Assembly: GCA_025055175.1 (NCBI GenBank)
Contig: JANWYT010000017.1
Span: forward strand, 28,202 to 92,201
Length of the DNA: 64,000 nt
Direction of reading: 5' to 3'
From: Anaerolineae bacterium
Lineage (GTDB): Bacteria > Chloroflexota > Anaerolineae > Aggregatilineales > Phototrophicaceae
The notes below the pieces were generated by a model. It did no database searches. It was given only the letters and a program-made list of their open reading frames with translations, and was not told where the DNA came from. Made by a program: the position numbers and the translations under genes. Positions 35,935-44,992 of the stretch are shown one piece after another (positions within the stretch are counted from its first letter, which is position 1; every line of letters starts with the position of its first letter).

Positions 35935-38900
35935 ATGCGCCTTCATCAACTGCGTTGCCTCGCTGTCCTGCTGTTCATCCAGGGCGGTGCGGTCTTAGCC
36001 CAAGACGAGACGATCATCGAACGAACCGTGAGCCTCAGCCACGTCACCTTTTTCCAAGAGATTCCTCTGCGTGTGCCAACGGGCAGTCAAGTGGAAGCCA
36101 CCATGCGCGGTCTGGCCGTCGGCCTGGACGCCTTGCTGCTGCTGGTCAACGCGCGCGACGAAATTATCGCCAGCAACGACGACGATCCCAACGATCCGCC
36201 CCATGCCCGCCTGACGATCAGCAACTTGGAGGGTGGTGATTATCGCCTGGTGGCGACGCGCTTCGACCTGGCTCAAGGCACGAGCGAGGGCGATTTTGCG
36301 CTGCGCGTCGTCGTCCGTCCCACGCCAAAGCTCGCACCTTATGACCTGAGCGCCGAAGCGCTGGCAGCAGCAGGCTACCCTGTGCTGCATGCTCGGCCGT
36401 TAGCCGAATGGACGATCCTGGCCTATTACGGCGGAGACAACAACCTAGAAGCAGCCCTGCTGGCCGACTTCAACGAATTTGAGCGCGCTGGCGGCAGCAC
36501 AGAGCAGGTGCGCGTCGTGGCCTTCCTAGATCGTAGTCCACGCTTCAGCGCGGTCAGCGGCGATTGGTCAGGCGCGCGTCTTTACGAAATAGGGCCAGAT
36601 GTTCGCAACGACGCCGATCCGCTGCACATCGACAGCGCGCTGCTGGCGGATTTGGGCCAGGTCAACAGCGCCGACGGCCAGACGTTGGCGCAGTTCTTGG
36701 CCTGGGCCATGCGCGCCTATCCCGCCAAGCGCTATGCGCTGGCCCTGGGCAGCCATGGCGATGGTTGGCTCGGCGTCATTACCGACGATACACAGGGCGG
36801 GATCATCAGCTTGCCGCAATTTGGTCTGGCAATGGAGAGCGTGCGTGCGCTGTTGCCGAATGGCCGCTTTGACCTGATCGTCAACGACGCCTGCTTCATG
36901 GCCAGCGTGGAATTTTTGGCTATCCTGGCGCGCTACGCGCGTTACACGCTGGCCAGTGCCGAAGTCGTCCTCAACCCAGCCCTAGACATGACTACTTTCG
37001 TTTGGGGCTTGCAGGACGGCAATCTTTCGCTGCCAGACTTGGGCCGCGAGCTAATCAACTTGTACATTGAGCGCGACATGGCGGCACTGCGCGACAGCCG
37101 CAAGGACGCCATGACTAGCGCTATGATCGACCTAGATGCTTACAAGCGCTTGTTAGATGATCTGGAAGCCTTCGCCGCCTTCGTCAACGCTAACCCTGCG
37201 CCTTATGCTGTCGCCATCAGCCAGGCCTTGCAAAACGTCTACGCCTACGCTGAACGTACTAAGATTGACCTGGGCGACTTCTTGGAGCAGGTGACGCGCG
37301 CCAGCGACGACCTGGCCTTCATCGAAGCGGCTCAGCGCGCGCGCCAATCTCTCAACGTCCTCAAGCTGGCTCAGAATGCTGGTGCAGCGGCTATCTTGCG
37401 CACTCGCTTCCTCAACATCTACTTCCCTGCCTACCTCAGCGACTTCAGGACGCTGTATCAAGACCAAAGCCCCTTGCCTCAGTGGCAGCGTATGCTGCGT
37501 AACTACTACGCTATGAACGAACCCAGCGGCGCGCTATGGACGCGCGGCGACACGTTCCGCTTCCATCCTGCTATTGCCCCCAGCCTGAAGATTACACGCG
37601 CTGCGCCGCCCCAGACTGTGCGCCCCGACGATCGCCTGAGCCTAGACGTGGAGATTGTAGGCCGTAAATTGGCCGAAGTGCGTCAATTTATCGATGCGCC
37701 ACTAGATGGCCCGCGGCGCCGCCTGACCAGCGCGCCGCTCAGCACCCTGCGCGCCCTGGATGATGGTCGTCTGCAAGCCGTCCAGGCCTGGACAAGCGGC
37801 GTCGCCAAGACGCGCTACGACCTAGTGCCGCTGGGCAGCGTGTTCAGCGATGGCGTGCGCAGCAGCTATGAGTTGCTGTCGCTGAGCCTAGATGGCCAGC
37901 AGGGGACGTTGGAGGGACGCTATCGTGAGTCCCCAGACGATCCCTGGATTCCGGTGAGCGTAGTCTATGAGCGTCGCCCTGATGGCAACTTCGCGGCCAC
38001 CTATGCCCTCAGTCGCAGCCCGCAGAATCTAGGCGCTGCCGCCATCGACATTCCGCTCGGAGCTGATTTCCAGGTCTTGCGCGCCGTTGTGGCAGAGGGC
38101 TGCCGCACCCTGCCCAGCGAAGGGCCTGTCTTCATCTGGCCTGAGGGCGGCCTGCACCACGCTTGGACACCGCTGCCACCCGGCGACTATCAGATCGGCT
38201 TCATTGCCCAGACCTTCGGCGACTCTTGCGCTCGCGATAGCGTGACGCTGCGCCTGGACGCCAACGCTCCTGCTTCTGCGCCGCCTCAGGGCGAGAGCGG
38301 CGCTTGGCGCTTGTTCCGTCTAGGCTACGATCAGCGCGCCCAACTACCCGTGCCGCGCGCATGGCTAGAATACAGCTTCGACGATGGCTTTTGGTCAGGC
38401 TTTGGCGCAGACCCCAACATCAAGGCCGCGACGACGTTCCTGCGCTTCGCTCAGGTACGCGGCACAGATGCTGCGGCCATCCGAGACGAAGTGTTAGCGA
38501 CTTTCATCAACGATCCTTCATTTGTGCTGGAGTTCAGCGTCGACGAAGTGCGTCCCTACTACGGCGACAACTTCGCCTGGCAGGTGGCTCTCTACAGCGC
38601 GCGCGCCCAAACCATCCTCGGCGAGGTGATCGACGTGCAAGGGCGCTTGTACGCCACGACGACACCTCAAGGCTTCACCTATCTGATCTGGGCGGAGACG
38701 CCGCGCGACGATCCGCAGGCTGCCGATGAACTGTTCAGTACGCTGATCGAGCCGATGGTGGACGGCTTCGCCATTCCTGATGAGACGCGCCTGCTGCGTG
38801 ACCGCGCCTGGGGCTTTGAGCTGCGCTATCCTCGCACTTGGGCTATTTTGCAGGGCGATGAAACTGTCCAGGTCAGCGCTAGTCCAGATGAGCGTTTGCG

Positions 38901-39756
38901 TCTGCGCTTGGAACGTCTGTCTCGCGCTTCCGACGATCCCCAAGAGGTTGCTGCGGCTTGGCTGAACGCTCAGAGCCTGGCTCAGGATGATGCAGCACGC
39001 CTGGTCAATGTAAATGGCAAGATCGCCTATAGCTTCCGCTACCGAGCGCCAGAAGGCTTAGGCCTGGGCTTGCTGGCCTTCCACGCCAGCGACTCGGTGC
39101 AGCCCGCCCTGCTGATCGCCCTGCAAGGCCCACCTGAGCAAGCTGAGCCACTGTTTGCGCGCCTGTTGGCTCAGCTGGCCTTCTTCGATGGGCCGCCTGC
39201 CGCCCAGGAGGCCAGCGCGTTGGGCCAAAGCTATGAAGCCTATCGCGTGGAGCGTCGCGACGAATTCAGCGGCTTCAGCCTGCTGCTGCCAGAGAGCTAC
39301 ACGCCTTTTGAGACGCGGCGCTATCAGGACGGGGTGGAGCAATGGGCTTATAGCCCGACGGGCAACACGGCCATCGTCCTGCGCCTCACCAGCGCCGACG
39401 CCGTGCAATCCGATGGCCGCCCACCTCTGGAGGTGACGCCGCTCGGCTTGCCGCTAGGTCGTCCCCAGCCTGCGGAGCTAGGTGGACGCCTGGCGGTGAC
39501 TTACCCCTTGAGCCTACCTTCGGGCCTGGGAGATGGCTTCTTGAGCCGCGAGGAACGCGGCGGAGCGCAAGGCATGGGCCAGCAGGCCGCCGCTTTTGAG
39601 TACGCCTATCAGGGCCAGGCCATCCAAGCTCTGTTGAAGGATGGCCGTCTGTTGACGTTGGCTGTCGTGGGCCTGCCAGGCCGCAGTGAGCTTGACTATG
39701 CTGATTTCGCGCCGTCCATCTTCCAGACAGGCCGCTTTGATCTTGAGGAGCGCTAG
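35935..39756 (+). CDS. Large secreted clostripain-family (C11) cysteine protease
   Basis: A 1273-residue exported protein. Signal peptide 1-22 (LAVLLFIQGGAVLA). Residues about 30-140 are a beta-sandwich pre-peptidase-like domain (LDALLLLVNARDEIIASNDDDP). The C11 peptidase starts at about 160 (WTILAYYGGDNNLEAALLAD), with catalytic His274 in LGSHGDGW and Cys320 in NDACFMASVE, and runs to about 540. The remaining 700 residues are beta-rich with no family I can name. C11 enzymes cleave after Arg or Lys and often mature themselves. The start at 35935 is preferred over the in-frame ATG at 35890 because it puts the signal peptide at the N-terminus. The radical-SAM gene starts 3 bp after the stop. 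Confidence 0.85.
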   Translation: MRLHQLRCLAVLLFIQGGAVLAQDETIIERTVSLSHVTFFQEIPLRVPTGSQVEATMRGLAVGLDALLLLVNARDEIIASNDDDPNDPPHARLTISNLEGGDYRLVATRFDLAQGTSEGDFALRVVVRPTPKLAPYDLSAEALAAAGYPVLHARPLAEWTILAYYGGDNNLEAALLADFNEFERAGGSTEQVRVVAFLDRSPRFSAVSGDWSGARLYEIGPDVRNDADPLHIDSALLADLGQVNSADGQTLAQFLAWAMRAYPAKRYALALGSHGDGWLGVITDDTQGGIISLPQFGLAMESVRALLPNGRFDLIVNDACFMASVEFLAILARYARYTLASAEVVLNPALDMTTFVWGLQDGNLSLPDLGRELINLYIERDMAALRDSRKDAMTSAMIDLDAYKRLLDDLEAFAAFVNANPAPYAVAISQALQNVYAYAERTKIDLGDFLEQVTRASDDLAFIEAAQRARQSLNVLKLAQNAGAAAILRTRFLNIYFPAYLSDFRTLYQDQSPLPQWQRMLRNYYAMNEPSGALWTRGDTFRFHPAIAPSLKITRAAPPQTVRPDDRLSLDVEIVGRKLAEVRQFIDAPLDGPRRRLTSAPLSTLRALDDGRLQAVQAWTSGVAKTRYDLVPLGSVFSDGVRSSYELLSLSLDGQQGTLEGRYRESPDDPWIPVSVVYERRPDGNFAATYALSRSPQNLGAAAIDIPLGADFQVLRAVVAEGCRTLPSEGPVFIWPEGGLHHAWTPLPPGDYQIGFIAQTFGDSCARDSVTLRLDANAPASAPPQGESGAWRLFRLGYDQRAQLPVPRAWLEYSFDDGFWSGFGADPNIKAATTFLRFAQVRGTDAAAIRDEVLATFINDPSFVLEFSVDEVRPYYGDNFAWQVALYSARAQTILGEVIDVQGRLYATTTPQGFTYLIWAETPRDDPQAADELFSTLIEPMVDGFAIPDETRLLRDRAWGFELRYPRTWAILQGDETVQVSASPDERLRLRLERLSRASDDPQEVAAAWLNAQSLAQDDAARLVNVNGKIAYSFRYRAPEGLGLGLLAFHASDSVQPALLIALQGPPEQAEPLFARLLAQLAFFDGPPAAQEASALGQSYEAYRVERRDEFSGFSLLLPESYTPFETRRYQDGVEQWAYSPTGNTAIVLRLTSADAVQSDGRPPLEVTPLGLPLGRPQPAELGGRLAVTYPLSLPSGLGDGFLSREERGGAQGMGQQAAAFEYAYQGQAIQALLKDGRLLTLAVVGLPGRSELDYADFAPSIFQTGRFDLEER

Positions 39757-39759
39757 ACC

Positions 39760-41238
39760 ATGCCGACCATCCTCCTGTTCAACCCCATCTCCACTTCGCC
39801 GGGCAAGCAGCGCCTGCCCATGTCCCTGCTGGCGATTGCCAGCACGGTCGCTGCCGATTACGACGTGGAGATCGTCGATGGCAACCTGATCGCCGACCCT
39901 GCCAGCTACCTCATCGCGCGGGCTAAAGCGACAGGGGCTAAGCTGCTAGGGGTGACGGTCATGCCAGGGCCACAGCTCCGCCAAGCAGTGGCGGTGTGCC
40001 AGCGCGTTCGTGCCGAATACCCGTCTTTGACTATCGTCTGGGGCGGTTACTTCCCGTCCAATCATCCATTAGTGACGCTGAGCAGTGGCTATGTTGATTA
40101 CGTCATCATCGGGCAGGGCGAGACGGCCTTTGCTAAGTTTGTGCGGGTTTTCCACCAGGGCGGCGCTTGGGCTGATGTACCTTCGCTGGCTTACTTGGAG
40201 GGAGAACAGTATCGCGAGACTCTGCGCGCGCCCTTTGCCCGCCTGGACGATCTGCCGCGCTATCCCTATCACCTGATCGACGTAGAGCGCTACATCGGCA
40301 CGAGCTACTTGGGTCGGCGCGTAGGAGCGCACCACACCAGTTGGGGTTGTCCGTTCGCTTGTAACTTTTGCGCCGTCGTGCCGCTGGCCAAGCAGCGCTG
40401 GCTGGCCGAGAGCGCCGAGCGCGTGGTGGAGACGACGCGCTGGTTCAAGGAGAACTATCGCATTGACGGCATGGAATACCACGACATGGATTTCTTCGTC
40501 AGCGAGTCGCGCGCTGAGCAGATTGCCGAGGGCTTGACGGGCTTAGACATCGCTTGGTGGGCGCTGGGGCGAGTAGACACTCTGCTCAGTTACAGCGAGC
40601 GCACCTTCGCCAAGCTGGCGCGCAGCGGCGTAAAGATGATCTTCATGGGTGCAGAGAGCGGCGACGATGAGACGCTCCAACTCATGAACAAAGGTGGCAA
40701 GAGCGGCACAGCCCAGACCCTAGCCATCGTAGAGCGCATGAAGCGCCACAACATCGTGCCGGAGCTATCCTTCGTGCTGGGCAACCCCCCAGACCCCGAA
40801 GCCGATGTGGCTAAGACGCTAGACTTCATCCGCAAGGTGAAGGCCATCCATCCTCAGACGGAACTCATCCTTTACCTGTACACGCCGACGCCGCAGGTCA
40901 ACAGTCTGCTGCTGGATGAAGCAGTGAAGGGCGGCTTCAGCTTCCCGCAGACGCTGGAAGAATGGGCTAGCGATGAATGGGCCGAGAAGTCATTGCGCCG
41001 CAACCCTGGCACGCCCTGGGCCAAAGACCCGCTGCGCCGCCGCATTCGCGACTTTGAGACGGTCATCAACGCCTACTATCCGACAGCGACCGACATTCGC
41101 CTGCGCGGCGCTATGCGCCATCTGCTCAAGGCGCTCTCTGGTTGGCGCTACCGCTGGGGGATTTACCAGCACCCCTACGAGCTGAAGGCTTTGCAGCGCT
41201 TGGTCAACTACCGCCGACCAGAGACGATGGGATTTTAA
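39760..41238 (+). CDS. B12-binding radical SAM protein
   Basis: A 492-residue enzyme: an N-terminal cobalamin-binding Rossmann domain (1-150; TVMPGPQLRQ, VWGGYFPSNHP, IGQGETAF), then a radical-SAM barrel with the cluster motif in WGCPFACNFC (Cys197, Cys201, Cys204), then MFMGAESGDDETL-type sequence (IFMGAESGDDETLQLMNKGG). Members perform methylations or rearrangements on unreactive carbons, but the product cannot be told from sequence. The usual B12-ligand motif DxHxxG is not obvious, so base-off binding is probable. It begins 3 bp after the C11 protease with GAGGAG upstream, so the two are co-transcribed. Confidence 0.9.
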   Translation: MPTILLFNPISTSPGKQRLPMSLLAIASTVAADYDVEIVDGNLIADPASYLIARAKATGAKLLGVTVMPGPQLRQAVAVCQRVRAEYPSLTIVWGGYFPSNHPLVTLSSGYVDYVIIGQGETAFAKFVRVFHQGGAWADVPSLAYLEGEQYRETLRAPFARLDDLPRYPYHLIDVERYIGTSYLGRRVGAHHTSWGCPFACNFCAVVPLAKQRWLAESAERVVETTRWFKENYRIDGMEYHDMDFFVSESRAEQIAEGLTGLDIAWWALGRVDTLLSYSERTFAKLARSGVKMIFMGAESGDDETLQLMNKGGKSGTAQTLAIVERMKRHNIVPELSFVLGNPPDPEADVAKTLDFIRKVKAIHPQTELILYLYTPTPQVNSLLLDEAVKGGFSFPQTLEEWASDEWAEKSLRRNPGTPWAKDPLRRRIRDFETVINAYYPTATDIRLRGAMRHLLKALSGWRYRWGIYQHPYELKALQRLVNYRRPETMGF

Positions 41239-41256
41239 GGACGAGATATTTTCCAA

Positions 41257-41279
41257 TTTTTTACAGTTTCCGTAAAAAA
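41257..41279. promoter_or_regulatory. AT-rich palindrome in the leader of the duplicated-domain gene
   Basis: TTTTTTAC (41257-41264) and GTAAAAAA (41272-41279) form a perfect 8-bp inverted repeat with a 7-base gap. It lies 60-80 bp before the start at 41340 and just after the radical-SAM stop. It could be an operator, or a weak bidirectional terminator. Confidence 0.4.
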
Positions 41280-41339
41280 AGGTAACAAGTTCGGGCTATC
41301 GTGAAAAAAATGTATCCTGCTCTCTGAGGGAAGGTAACG

Positions 41340-42188
41340 ATGAAAGCCCGTCTGCTATCCGTCATGTTTGCCGCTTTGGCCCTGTTCTTGACCGTCGCTT
41401 CATCTTCCACCCAGTCCACTATCGCCATCACAGAAGACCGTATCAACCAGACTCTGCGCGTCACCAACCCTCCGCGCGTCGCCGTCTCCGATGTTCGTAT
41501 TGACTTACAGCCCGGTCAGGCCGTCATCACCCTGACGATTACGCCGCGTCGTGGCAACCAGACGCCCGTCAATGTCCGCGCCACTCTCCTACCCAGCGTG
41601 GCCAATGGCCAGGTCAACTGGACACTGACCAACGCCACTGCCGACGGGCGTGCGGCCAGCGGCGATACGCTCCGCGTCCTCAACTCCATCGCCAATGCTT
41701 GGAGTGCTTACCTGCGCTCTCAGTTGCGTGGGAATGTGACTGCCGTCGCAGTGGACGACAGCGCCATCACCTACACGCTGGCGACGAGTGGGACTGCCAA
41801 TCTCGGCGTCAACATCGACACAGGTGGCATCAGCCTCAGTCTGAGCGAGGCCGATCTCAACCAAGGCCTGAGCATTCGCGGCGTGAGCAACCTCAGCGTA
41901 GATTTGCAGCCTAACCAAGTCGTGCTGAGTGGCTCTCATGTTGTCGGTGGCGCGACCTACGTGGTGCAGGCTGTCTTTAACCCTAGCTTGGCTGATGGCC
42001 GCGTGAGCTGGATGCTGAGTAGCCTGACGTTGGATGGCGCGCCCGTCTCGGCACAGGTTAATAAACGCCTGCAAAACGCGATGACGAGGGCTTTGCAGAA
42101 CTTCTGGAATCGACGCGCGGGCCGCGCGACGGTGACAGCTCTCACCGTCGATGACGGCGCCATCACCTGGGCGATAAGCGGTCGCTAG
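41340..42188 (+). CDS. Secreted protein with two tandem related domains
   Basis: A 282-residue exported protein of unknown function. Signal peptide 1-24 (MKARLLSVMFAALALFLTVA). The remainder is two copies of a domain of about 125 residues: copy 1 starts ITEDRINQTLRV and ends VAVDDSAITYTLA; copy 2 starts LSEADLNQGLSIRG and ends LTVDDGAITWAISGR. Each copy has a SVDLQPNQVVL-like strand and a helix near its end. The plan resembles small lipid-binding (DUF2993/LmeA-like) domains, but I would not assign it. GGAAGG precedes the ATG. Confidence 0.7.
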   Translation: MKARLLSVMFAALALFLTVASSSTQSTIAITEDRINQTLRVTNPPRVAVSDVRIDLQPGQAVITLTITPRRGNQTPVNVRATLLPSVANGQVNWTLTNATADGRAASGDTLRVLNSIANAWSAYLRSQLRGNVTAVAVDDSAITYTLATSGTANLGVNIDTGGISLSLSEADLNQGLSIRGVSNLSVDLQPNQVVLSGSHVVGGATYVVQAVFNPSLADGRVSWMLSSLTLDGAPVSAQVNKRLQNAMTRALQNFWNRRAGRATVTALTVDDGAITWAISGR

Positions 42189-42235
42189 GGTGCGCTGCGG
42201 GGCTGCTCAGACGGCTCTTGGTTGACAGCTGGGCT

Positions 42236-43564
42236 TCACCAGCTATCTTCGCTCTTCTCCACCAGTTCGCCAGGGCGAGGGTAGAAGCGCTGGTGAACCT
42301 CGCCACCGGGGATGAAGTGATGATCGCTCTCTTCGTAGGTGACGCTGCGGCTGATGACGCGGCGCTGCGGGCTGGCCACCAGCACTGTGTCGGATTCGAT
42401 CATGCGGCCAGGGAAGACCACCATGCCGCTGCCAATGCGGCAGTTGTGGCCTACTGCGCTGCCCAACACGATCTGGCCCACGTCTTCTAGCTCGCCGCGC
42501 CGATTGGTGGCGCGGATGGGCTTCTGGGCCACCAGATTGAAATCGGTGAAGGTGTTGCCAGCCCCGACGAAGCTGTTGCGACCGATGACGCACATTTGTA
42601 GGCAAGTGTTTTGGGCGATGATGACGTTTTCCATGACAGCTGTCAGATAGAGCGCGGCGCGGAAGGGCAGGAAGCAGTTGTTGGCCACCGTACTCTGGTA
42701 GAGCATACAGCCGGCGTCGATGTTGACGTTATCGCCGATAGTGCAGTTGTCGATGATGGCGCCGGCGCCGATGGAGCAGTTGTTGCCAATGGAAGCTGGG
42801 CCGGTGATGATGGCCGAGGGATGGATCGAGCAGCCTTCACCAATCGTCACGGCGCCGGAAGCGCTGAGGATCTGGCGCTGCTCCAGGACGGCGCGCCAAA
42901 GCAAGCGCAGGTTGGTGAAGAAGCTACGCTCGATCTGTTTGTCCAGACGGCCTGCTCGCGCAAAGTTGTAGAAGATAATGCTGGCGAAGTAGACGTGTAC
43001 CCAGCTCTCAATGCTCATGACGCTGCGCATAGGGGCATAGTGCGTCAGGTTGCCGCGCTTCATCGTCATGAAGTCGGGGACGCTGTAGAAGCCAATCTCG
43101 TGAGCGTCGCTAGCGATAATGACGGGCTGAATGTCGGGCGTGTAGCCATTGGGGAAGTACCACAAGTCCAGCATGTAGACTTCTGTGCCGTCGCGCGTGA
43201 CTGTCTTCTTCAGGTCGTGAGCCAGCGGCACAACGTAGGTCTTGTAAGCCACGTCGTCAGCGCGGAAGGCAGCGCGGCAGGCCTGGCCGCTGCGCTTGGC
43301 AGCTTCCATGAACGCGCCGAAGAATTCTCGGTCGAACCACAGGTTATCGCGGTAGATGATGCTTTCGCCCTGTATGCTGCGCATTTGCGAGACATCTTCG
43401 AACACGCCCTTGAGTTCTACGCCTTGGTGCTTGAAGGCGCTGGCCAAAATCTCCTCGTGGTGCAGCTTGAGAGGGATCGTGCCGATGGTCAGCAGACTGG
43501 CAGGCTCATTGAAAGGAGGGACGGGTATCTTGTCTTCGATGATGTAGCGGCGGATGGCAGGCAT
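42236..43564 (-). CDS. Left-handed beta-helix (hexapeptide repeat) protein, probable acyl- or nucleotidyltransferase
   Basis: A 442-residue protein. Residues about 240-400 are hexapeptide repeats (IGEGCSIHPSAIITGPASIG, IGAGAIIDNCTIGDNVNID, IGSGMVVFPG) forming a left-handed beta-helix, as in trimeric acyltransferases and the GlmU C-domain. The N-terminal 235 residues do not match a nucleotidyltransferase I recognise (no GxGTRL). The start at 43564 has GGGAG at 9 bp; a GTG at 43573 is too close to that site. It overlaps nothing but starts 6 bp after the hydrolase stop, ending the four-gene run that contains the GTPase. Confidence 0.75.
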   Translation of the reverse strand: MPAIRRYIIEDKIPVPPFNEPASLLTIGTIPLKLHHEEILASAFKHQGVELKGVFEDVSQMRSIQGESIIYRDNLWFDREFFGAFMEAAKRSGQACRAAFRADDVAYKTYVVPLAHDLKKTVTRDGTEVYMLDLWYFPNGYTPDIQPVIIASDAHEIGFYSVPDFMTMKRGNLTHYAPMRSVMSIESWVHVYFASIIFYNFARAGRLDKQIERSFFTNLRLLWRAVLEQRQILSASGAVTIGEGCSIHPSAIITGPASIGNNCSIGAGAIIDNCTIGDNVNIDAGCMLYQSTVANNCFLPFRAALYLTAVMENVIIAQNTCLQMCVIGRNSFVGAGNTFTDFNLVAQKPIRATNRRGELEDVGQIVLGSAVGHNCRIGSGMVVFPGRMIESDTVLVASPQRRVISRSVTYEESDHHFIPGGEVHQRFYPRPGELVEKSEDSW

Positions 43565-43569
43565 AGACT

Positions 43570-44355
43570 TCACTCCCGACCGTGCAAAAAGTTGGCGATG
43601 GTCTGGTGGAAGCGCTGCGGCTCATCCAGCATAGGGAAGTGTCCACTGTTCTCAAACCAGGCTTCGCGGCTGTTGGGGGCATGCTTTAGCAGTACTTTGC
43701 CTTGCTTAGGATGGACGATGATGTCTTTGCGACCGTAGATGCCCAAAATGGGCATTTGCAGCTGGGTGATCTGTTCAGTGAGGTCGGTTTTGCGCAGCGT
43801 GCCAATGCTCTGGAAGAACGAATCGGGCGAGGTCTTGGCGGCGTCTTCTTTGACCATGTGGTAGAGGGTATTGGGGTCGTTCGTCCCCAAGTGCGTCAGA
43901 CCATAGATGAAGACGTTGAGCAGAGCGGGCATGGCGAAGACCATGTCGGCGATTCCTTTGTAGCCGCTCAGCTTGAGGAAGAAATTGAGCGAGCTGCCGA
44001 CGATGGGTGAGCCAACCACCGCCACCTTGACGATCTTCTGAGGATAGCGCGCCGCCACCCCCAACGACACTGTGCCGCCCATCGAATGTCCGATCAGCGG
44101 AGCTTTGACGATCCCCAGCTTCTCCATGAATAGATTGACGATTTCGACGTAGGTTTCGACGGTGAAGCCCTCGCCAGAAGACTCACCAAAGCCGATGAAA
44201 TCCAGCGCGTAGGTGCGGAATTCCTTGCCCAGTTCCTCGATGGTCTTGCGCCACAAAGCCCACGAGCCAAGCCAGCCGTGCAGCAAAATCACAGGGCGGC
44301 CGCGGCCGTAAGTTTCGTAGTGGACGATACCTTTTTCTGTGACGAGCGTTGGCAC
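43570..44355 (-). CDS. Alpha/beta-hydrolase
   Basis: A 261-residue hydrolase with the oxyanion motif LLHGWLGS, nucleophile elbow GHSMGG (Ser91), and acid and base at about Asp211 (YGRKDIIV) and His239 (NSGHFPMLDEP). There is a cap of about 70 residues between strands 6 and 7 with hydrophobic stretches, suggesting a lipophilic substrate. The family includes esterases, epoxide hydrolases and C-C hydrolases; nothing here decides among them. It lies 39 bp after the GTPase gene. Confidence 0.9.
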   Translation of the reverse strand: MPTLVTEKGIVHYETYGRGRPVILLHGWLGSWALWRKTIEELGKEFRTYALDFIGFGESSGEGFTVETYVEIVNLFMEKLGIVKAPLIGHSMGGTVSLGVAARYPQKIVKVAVVGSPIVGSSLNFFLKLSGYKGIADMVFAMPALLNVFIYGLTHLGTNDPNTLYHMVKEDAAKTSPDSFFQSIGTLRKTDLTEQITQLQMPILGIYGRKDIIVHPKQGKVLLKHAPNSREAWFENSGHFPMLDEPQRFHQTIANFLHGRE

Positions 44356-44394
44356 GGCGGCCTACTTGTTGCATGAATGATGGCTCAGAGGTGC

Positions 44395-44931
44395 TTACTG
44401 TTCCATCTCTTCCAAGATGGTGTAGAGCAGTTCCAGCAAGACATTGCGCACGCTGTCGCGCTCTTTGGCGATACAAGGTAGCAACTTAACTTCTGGCTCT
44501 AGGCGCAAAGCGATGCGCAGGTCATCCGGATTCCAGGCTTCGGGATGATCTTGTTTGTTAGCCGCGACCACATAGGGGGTGGGAGCATAGGCGCGGAAGG
44601 TCTCTAGAATGCTCTTGGCTTCGCGGAAAGTCTCTGGCTTGGCGCTATCCACCATGACGATGAAGCCGAGCATGCCTTCGGCCAGAATTTCCCACATGAA
44701 GTCGAAACGGCGCTGGCCTGGCGTACCGAACAGGTACAGCACCAGGTCGTCATCGACGGTGATGCGGCCAAAGTCCATGGCGACCGTCGTCGCTTCTTTC
44801 ACCTGGGCTTCGCCAGTGTTCTTGCTGATGCCGCGTTCGGTGGAGACCACGTCGATTTCGCTGATGGAGCGGATGAATTCTGTCTTGCCTGAACTGAAAG
44901 GCCCGGTGACGACCATCTTTACTGTCTGCAT
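44395..44931 (-). CDS. Small Ras-like GTPase (bacterial MglA/Arf-like group)
   Basis: A 178-residue GTPase with G1 GPFSSGKT (10-17), a G2 Thr in TTVAMDFG (48-49), G3 FGTPGQ (69-72 GTPG instead of DxxG) and G4 NKQD (125-128). The GTPG form of G3 is shared with the prokaryotic group containing MglA and with short GTPases encoded next to DUF4388 or roadblock proteins. MglA-like enzymes act as spatial switches. No roadblock (MglB-like) protein is in this operon; the DUF4388 protein just upstream (61-bp gap) may act with it. An in-frame start at 45015 would overlap the DUF4388 gene and is not favoured. Confidence 0.9.
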   Translation of the reverse strand: MQTVKMVVTGPFSSGKTEFIRSISEIDVVSTERGISKNTGEAQVKEATTVAMDFGRITVDDDLVLYLFGTPGQRRFDFMWEILAEGMLGFIVMVDSAKPETFREAKSILETFRAYAPTPYVVAANKQDHPEAWNPDDLRIALRLEPEVKLLPCIAKERDSVRNVLLELLYTILEEMEQ

Positions 44932-44992
44932 AATTTCGCTCTCATGGGTATCGTGGACACGACAGATGAAAATTAGCCTGCGATGAGGTGAC

